Source of the DNA: Lunasporangiospora selenospora
Lineage: Eukaryota > Mortierellomycota > Mortierellomycetes > Mortierellales > Mortierellaceae
Length of the DNA stretch: 10,057 bases
Direction of reading: 5' to 3'
Assembly: GCA_015680635.1 (NCBI GenBank)
Contig: JAABOA010000792.1
Coordinates: 1-10,057 of the forward strand
Shown: one piece after another, positions 7,101 through 10,057 of the stretch
How the letters are laid out: every line of letters starts with the position of its first letter
Numbering within the stretch: the stretch's first letter is position 1
Translations under genes and position numbers: made by a program
Notes under the pieces: model-generated
What the model saw: only the letters and a program-made list of their open reading frames with translations
Databases searched by the model: none
What the model was told of the DNA's origin: nothing

Positions 7101-9572
7101 ATCTGTACAAGTCAAGCTTACCTTGCTGTTTTAGAGTCATCTTTGACAGAAAAGTCAAAGGACTCGCCCGATTACTTGTGGTCCATGGCGGTTCAGGCCT
7201 CTTACAACCTCGAAAAGTCCAAGGCCATCACTCAACAACGAGAGATGCGAGGCGTTCTCAAACAAAAGTTACTATCACTATCACCATGTAGCGATGAATC
7301 CTGGCCACCAAGTATTTCCAAGGATGGCTTTCCTGAAGAGAGTCAATCGAAGCACGACCACGGATTGTGCTCTCGGCAATACCAGCAGCACACTCCTTCG
7401 GACCGAAAACGATACGAGAAAATCAAGGCAGCAAGCAAATCACAGCTTTCTGGAACCCCAGTTGGAGGTGATGATGGCGGTCATGCTGAGGTATGCGGCC
7501 ACTGCAGTGCAGGAGCCAATAACGATGACTCGCAGAAGCCCAACACATCGTATCTTGAGTTGTTGGACCAGATGTATGAACAAGACCTCTCTGATACTGG
7601 TGATGTGAACTTTCAACGCGACTTTCTTGACATTATACCGGAAGCATGGACTGTAGTTTCCCTATCCTTAGACATTGACCGAGGAGCACTTTATATTAAT
7701 CGGATGAGGGCCAATGCTGTACCCATTGTTGTCCGTCTGCCACTCAATCGCGTCCGATCTCGAGAGAATGACGCTCAGGAAATTGAATTCAATGAAGGCT
7801 CTGGATTGGATGAGGATATTGGCGGCACACAGGGCGAGCCTCTTACATATCAGGAAGCACTGGACGAGTTGCATGACATTTTAAAATGCAGTCAAGAGAC
7901 CTTGATATTGTCTGACCATGCTCAGCCTCCGGATGTGGACGTGGCGGCTACCTTCCGAGCTGGGGGCTTTAACACCAGCACGCGGTCTCAAGCGCTGACA
8001 AAGCAAGACAAAGTCGAGTGGTGGAATAAGCGACAGAGGTTAGACGAACGTCTTAATTTACTGCTCGGAGCTATGGAAAGCCAGTGGCTCTGCGGTCTAA
8101 AGGGCTTGATCCAATCGCACAATACCCCAGCAAACAATGTGCATCTCCTGGAGTTCAAGGGATCCATGGAGTGGATCATGTCGGAAGCAGCGAGTACCAT
8201 CTCGTTAGCGTCTTTGGATGTACGCGTTCAGCAGAAGATCAACAAATTGCCACGAGCTCAGGATAATTCAGCTCAGCTAGAGATTAGCACCGATCTATGT
8301 CGGGCTATCCTAAACCTGGGAGATCAGCCCAGCTATGCCGACCTGGTAGATCTTATTTACTTTCTTCTGGACTCTTTTGTATTCAGAGACGCCTCGGGAC
8401 CTGCCATGTCCTCCCCAGGAGGTGACTTTGCAGGTGGAGACGTTGCATCACCCTGTATCGAGTACTCTGGACTTCAACTTGGGAGGGTTGCCCTACAGAT
8501 CAAGAATGCCATGCATGCCTATTGGTTGGCCGAGACGGAAGCAAAGAACAACGGGTTCGATCATGGCTCGCATGTTATCCTGATTCTAGACAAGCACCTT
8601 CAAAGCTTCCCGTGGGAGTCCTGTCCGGTTCTCAGGGGGGAGGCGGTATCCAGAGTTCCGTCCATTTATTTCCTCCGCGATCGAATTCTGGAGCAATTGT
8701 ACCGACACCAACAACAGGACGTGGTTTCTTGGGCGAGAGCAACCAAGGGAGGTTCAGGTCAAGCTGCTGCTAAGGCCGATGCGGAAAGGACTCTTGTTTG
8801 GAAAGATTTGGTGATTAATCCAGAGAGGACGTTCTACGTCTTGAATCCGGGAGGAGATCTCAAGAATACTGAACAAGAGTTTGTGGGGTATGTCGAGAAT
8901 CAGAGAGGCTGGGACGGGATTGTTGGAAGGCCGCCGATGGATCTAGAGTGCATCAATGGTCTATCTAATCATGAGCTATATATGTAAGTGTCCGCTTGGT
9001 TTCCATTGCTTTTTGTTGTCATTGTCGCCTTTGGGTTGATTCTAATCAAAGCTACCCCTTTTCTTTCTGAACACCCCGTTCATGCTAGTTATTTTGGGCA
9101 CTCTGGAGGAGAGCAATACCTCAAGTCCACGCAAACCCGGAAACTCAATAGCTGTGCCGTCTCGCTGTTGCTGGGCTGCAGTAGTGGAAGCCTGGATGGA
9201 GCTGGCGAATTTGATCCGACAGGAACAGTGATGCATTACCTACTAGCAGGATGTCCGACCGTGGTGGCTAATCTGTGGGACGTTACGGACAAGGACCTGG
9301 ACCGACTTAGCAAGGCAGTGTTTACGCTTTGGGGACTGGACATGAATAGCCTACAGAGACGGGACGGAGACTCGGATGTTGTAATGAGCTGGGACGCGAC
9401 TCGAGGTGACATGGTGGAGACTTCGATAGCGACCAAAGCGTTGGCGGATCAAGGACTGTCGATTGTTGAGGCGGTTAAAGAGGCTCGAGACTCGTGTAGG
9501 CTAAAGTACCTTGTAGGGGCAGCCACCGTCGTGTATGGTATTCCCTGTTTCTTGAAGGGGGAAAAGCAATAA
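1157..9572 (+). CDS. ESP1: Separase (ESP1/Cut1/BimB family, peptidase C50), nine exons
   Basis: Separase is the nuclear/spindle cysteine endopeptidase (clan CD) that cuts the cohesin kleisin Scc1/Rad21 at anaphase onset; securin normally holds it inactive. Proposed exons: 1157-1936, 2034-2402, 2504-2660, 2777-3066, 3143-3395, 3484-3848, 3901-5200, 5284-8983, 9089-9572. They sum to 7698 nt (2565 aa) and the phase is kept at every junction. Seen directly: a TPR-like segment near residues 800-845 (NAFYNLGGSLYHSGKSKEAI), the C50 landmark WTVVSLSLDIDRGALYI from residue 1960, LQSFPWESCPVLRG near 2282, ELYIYFGHSGGEQYL with catalytic His about 2409, LLLGCSSG with catalytic Cys about 2435, ANLWDVTDKDLDR, and KYLVGAATVVYGIP near the end. 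It is longer than S. pombe Cut1 (about 1800 aa) or human separase (about 2120 aa). The start at 1157 was chosen because it is the first ATG in the open frame and has A at -3; ATG 1205 is an alternative, and an upstream 5' exon cannot be excluded. Family is near certain; exact N-terminal exons are less so. Confidence 0.93.
1937..2033 (+). other. Separase intron 1 (97 bp, phase 0)
   Basis: The donor is GTATTA directly after an ATG codon. The acceptor is ATAG at 2032-2033, with a CTAAT branch point at 2004-2008. Splicing joins ...TKTVELGM to KRRALQELEIFRDRLL in an open frame. Reading through instead gives a stop at 2027-2029. The donor lacks G at +5, but the branch point and phase agree. Confidence 0.78.
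2403..2503 (+). other. Separase intron 2 (101 bp, phase 0)
   Basis: The donor is GTAGGT at 2403, the branch point CTAAT at 2464-2468 and the acceptor CTAG at 2502-2503. It joins NGSLTH to LLYDMLSNDCSPYDW. The unspliced frame stays open to 2684, but its translation looks less protein-like (Cys/Thr-rich) than the spliced frame, which favours removal. Confidence 0.75.
2661..2776 (+). other. Separase intron 3 (116 bp, phase 1), boundaries uncertain
   Basis: An intron is required because the upstream frame stops at 2708-2710 and the downstream exon (QLHAFKLRILGMKYYAAY...) is in another frame. The acceptor TTGCAG at 2771-2776 follows a strong pyrimidine tract. The best phase-matched donor is the weak GTTATT at 2661. 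The alternative is donor GTCCCC at 2687 with acceptor ACAG ending at 2784 (phase 0, 98 bp), which adds six residues. CTAAT at 2707-2711 is a possible branch point. Confidence 0.6.
3067..3142 (+). other. Separase intron 4 (76 bp, phase 0)
   Basis: The donor is GTAAAT at 3067, the branch point CTAAC at 3116-3120 and the acceptor CCAG at 3139-3142. It joins SFMARKAS to LGDASFIDFMSL. The unspliced frame stops at 3082-3084. Confidence 0.8.
3396..3483 (+). other. Separase intron 5 (88 bp, phase 1)
   Basis: The donor is GTACGA at 3396, the branch point CTAAC at 3461-3465 and the acceptor TTTAG at 3479-3483. It joins WKNKPSN-G to NEGLAVITTTSKMLKSF, with the glycine codon split. Unspliced reading ends at 3538. 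Confidence 0.8.
3849..3900 (+). other. Separase intron 6 (52 bp; alternative 94 bp from 3807), phase 0
   Basis: The acceptor TTTAG at 3896-3900 and branch point CTAAT at 3878-3882 are clear. Two phase-0 donors compete: GTGTGT at 3849 (52 bp intron, used in the model) and GTAGGG at 3807 (94 bp intron). The second is closer in size to the other introns and would remove 14 residues (VGSLLLLPTSERPY). The sequence alone does not decide. Confidence 0.6.
3901..5200 (+). other. Separase exon 7: TPR-like helical scaffold
   Basis: This exon encodes about residues 739-1171. It opens with AGYKSNPTSIPGPTKLSG and runs into a long, mostly helical stretch. A TPR-like helix pair lies at about 4105-4200 (NAFYNLGGSLYHSGKSKEAI), followed by further repeats rich in Leu/Ala helix pairs, such as the segments around TWYGILERRRDGEAQ and NLAEPERLYNHLQMLADYLG. 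In known separases this alpha-solenoid binds securin along its length and positions the protease; that role is inferred here by family. The exon begins in phase 0 at 3901, upstream of the internal ATG at 4063, so the in-frame codons 3901-4062 belong to the protein. Confidence 0.8.
5201..5283 (+). other. Separase intron 7 (83 bp, phase 1)
   Basis: The donor is GTAATT at 5201 after ...CTGCAG, the likely branch point CTGAC at 5258-5262 and the acceptor ATAG ending at 5283. A glutamate codon is split (G/AG), giving TSA-E-AAMIYTKMAEAY. Unspliced reading stops at 5239-5241. Confidence 0.82.
6795..7010 (+). other. Ser-Pro-rich disordered linker in separase
   Basis: About residues 1676-1747 are rich in Ser, Pro, Thr and Arg and poor in hydrophobic residues, in contrast to the helical sequence on both sides. 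Five Ser-Pro dipeptides occur in 46 residues, at about S1695, S1705, S1727, S1737 and S1740. S1727 sits in SPLR, which fits the full CDK pattern S/T-P-x-K/R, and the Arg-rich stretch RNRAGAGSPRSPMQR is part of it. In vertebrate separase a phosphorylated Ser-Pro in a comparable loop mediates cyclin B1/CDK1 control; a similar role here is inference only. The frame is open throughout, so I see no need for an intron. Confidence 0.7.
7280..7540 (+). other. Second low-complexity linker, directly before the C50 unit
   Basis: About residues 1838-1924 form a polar, probably disordered stretch rich in Ser, Asp, Lys, Gln and His that joins the helical scaffold to the protease unit. It includes SRQYQQHTPSDRKRYEKIKA, with one Thr-Pro, and a Gly/Asp-rich piece with a lone CGHC. 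Linkers at this position vary greatly in length between separases and often hold regulatory or self-cleavage sites. I see no clear E-x-x-R separase self-cleavage motif in it, and the single CGHC is not enough to claim a zinc site. Confidence 0.55.
7540..9569 (+). other. Separase C50 protease unit (pseudo-protease plus active protease domain)
   Basis: This is the conserved C-terminal part of the separase, roughly residues 1925-2565, interrupted once by intron 8. In order it shows a short helix (SYLELLDQMYEQDLSD), the strand WTVVSLSLDIDRG, the WWNKRQRLDERL helix typical of the insert between the two caspase-like halves, FPWESCPVLRGEAVSRVPS, the strand YVLNPGGDL, the GH loop carrying catalytic His (9099-9101), the VSLLLGCSSG loop carrying catalytic Cys (9177-9179), LWDVTDKDLDR, and a closing YGIPCFL strand. 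The His-Cys spacing is 26 residues, and both catalytic residues are present, so an active enzyme is expected. The assignment rests on recognising these family motifs by eye. The residue after the catalytic His is Ser, whereas separases and most clan CD enzymes have Gly. Confidence 0.93.
8984..9088 (+). other. Separase intron 8 (105 bp, phase 2), just before the catalytic His
   Basis: The donor is a perfect GTAAGT at 8984, the branch point CTAAT at 9042-9046 and the acceptor GCTAG ending at 9088. Splicing rebuilds the invariant family motif ELYI-YFGH with a split Ile codon (AT/T). Unspliced reading stops at once (TAA 8985-8987), so retention would remove both catalytic residues. This is the best supported intron in the window. 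Confidence 0.95.
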
Positions 9573-9646
9573 TGGCGTCACTCTTTTTCTTTTTCTTTTT
9601 TTAGTTTTACCCCTTTCCTTGCTCAAAGATGTCTTCAATACAAGAG

Positions 9647-9666
9647 TATGTATAAAAAATAATAAA
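9647..9666 (+). terminator. Separase 3'-end/polyadenylation signal
   Basis: TATGTA at 9647-9652 (yeast-type efficiency element) is followed by an A-rich run and AATAAA at 9661-9666, about 75-95 nt after the separase stop codon. Cleavage would be expected about 10-30 nt further on. A T-rich stretch at 9583-9602 lies between stop and signal. Confidence 0.65.
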
Positions 9667-9741
9667 CCTAGTAGCATACAAGTAGAGCTTTACACAACTA
9701 AATGAAGTAACGACATTTTTTTTCTTTTAACCTCTGTTGTG

Positions 9742-9751
9742 TATTTACATA
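9742..9751 (-). terminator. Candidate 3'-end element for the convergent gene
   Basis: Read on the minus strand this is TATGTAAATA, which contains the TATGTA efficiency element, about 170 nt after the minus-strand stop codon. No perfect minus-strand AATAAA was noticed nearby, so the assignment is tentative. Confidence 0.35.
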
Positions 9752-9867
9752 ATGAAAGCAAAAATGAGACACTCTATACTCGGGAGGGGAGAGGAATGGT
9801 GGAGAAGAAGGAGAAGAAGAATAGAATGGTGCTTATGCTAGGGAGGGAACGTGTGAAAATAAATACC

Positions 9868-9883
9868 AAAAAAAAAAAAAAAA
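9868..9883. repeat. 16-base A/T homopolymer
   Basis: An uninterrupted run of 16 A on the plus strand equals T16 in the transcript of the convergent gene, about 40 nt after its stop codon. It is likely prone to length variation and sequencing error. Confidence 0.9.
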
Positions 9884-9921
9884 TGCCTGGTTGTCCGGGT
9901 ACAGATGTAGGTCCTGTCCCT

Positions 9922-9988
9922 CTAGGCATCTTCGTTTCCACTACGAGTTCGCACCAGCGTAACAATCACCGTGATATCGTCAATTTTA
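9922..9988 (-). CDS. Terminal exon of a convergent PP2C-type (PTC7/SpoIIE-like) protein phosphatase, partial
   Basis: On the minus strand an acceptor GCTAG (AG at 9990-9989) is followed by T and then codons for KIDDITVIVTLVRTRSGNEDA and TAG at 9924-9922. The DDITVIV strand is the usual last strand of PP2C-family Ser/Thr phosphatases, with the second Asp binding the catalytic metal. The D-D-I-T form, normally preceded by Gly-Lys, is typical of the PTC7 (mitochondrial PP2C)/SpoIIE-like subgroup. The leading T fits as the third base of a glycine codon (GG/T), restoring G-K-x-D-D-I-T across a phase-2 intron. A pyrimidine-rich tract (T9 in minus orientation, 10009-10017) precedes the acceptor. The rest of the gene, and the intron donor, lie past the right edge. 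The short exon length limits certainty. Confidence 0.65.
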
Positions 9989-10057
9989 CTAGCAGGGTTT
10001 GGGGAACAAAAAAAAAGGTACAGATGAATGGTTAATAACTCGTAGAGCATGGGAGGT
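9989..10057 (-). other. 3' part of the last intron of the convergent phosphatase gene, partial
   Basis: In minus orientation this segment has an early TTATTAAC, a possible branch point, then a T-rich run and CTGCTAG at the acceptor. It contains in-frame stops and no coding signal. The donor side is outside the window. Confidence 0.45.

Larger units (their letters stand above)
9573..9921. other. Intergenic region between convergent genes (3' UTRs)
   Basis: These 349 bp separate the separase stop from the stop codon of the opposite-strand gene. They hold the separase polyadenylation signal near 9647-9666, T-rich runs at 9583-9602 and 9716-9728, a candidate opposite-strand 3'-end element at 9742-9751, and a 16-base A run at 9868-9883. 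The short open frames here encode Lys- or Phe-rich sequence from these runs and are not credible genes. Confidence 0.7.

Noticed and set aside
7480-7515. CGHC with nearby His as a zinc knuckle
   Set aside because: Only one CxxC pair lies in a disordered Gly/Asp-rich linker, with no second ligand pair at normal spacing.
9739-10035. 98-residue plus-strand open frame (Lys-rich) and its 63-residue minus-strand counterpart
   Set aside because: They are produced by the A16 run and GA-rich sequence in the 3' UTR region, and the minus-strand DDITV exon in another frame explains the conserved part better.

Overview
This looks like nuclear DNA of a fungus. It carries one large intron-containing gene, short introns (about 50-116 bp) with GT...AG ends and CTAAT/CTAAC-like branch points, pyrimidine-rich upstream DNA, and yeast-like TATGTA/AATAAA 3'-end signals. 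No bacterial operon, mobile element or CRISPR array is visible. An early-diverging filamentous fungus (for example Mortierella-like) would fit the intron style and base composition, but that is only a guess. The sequence does not prove a lineage.

Layout. Positions 1-1156 hold no convincing gene. They contain a purine-rich GA tract, a long CT-rich stretch, a (TC)9 microsatellite and an imperfect palindrome centred on an AP-1/Gcn4-type TGACTCA core, and are best read as promoter plus 5' leader. Positions 1157-9572 (+) are a separase (ESP1/Cut1/BimB family, peptidase family C50), the cysteine protease that cleaves cohesin at anaphase onset. I reconstructed nine exons and eight introns. The exon lengths sum to 7698 nt, an intact frame of 2565 codons plus stop. 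Splice phases agree at every junction, although introns 3 and 6 have two plausible solutions each. The N-terminal two thirds is a poorly conserved helical/TPR-like scaffold. A Ser-Pro-rich linker follows, and the C-terminal about 620 residues are the C50 protease unit with catalytic His (codon 9099-9101) and Cys (codon 9177-9179).

Positions 9573-9921 are a short region between two converging genes, with a polyadenylation signal for separase and a candidate one for the opposite gene. Positions 9922-9988 (-) fit the last exon of a convergent gene whose encoded tail (KIDDITVIV...) matches the metal-binding C-terminal strand of PP2C-type phosphatases, closest in style to the PTC7/SpoIIE-like subgroup. 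The rest of that gene lies beyond the right edge.

No wholly new system is evident. The points most worth a second look are the His-Ser-Gly-Gly catalytic loop of the separase (the family normally has His-Gly), an intron exactly before that loop, the cluster of five Ser-Pro sites in the linker, two competing splice choices, and the hidden phosphatase exon at the right edge.
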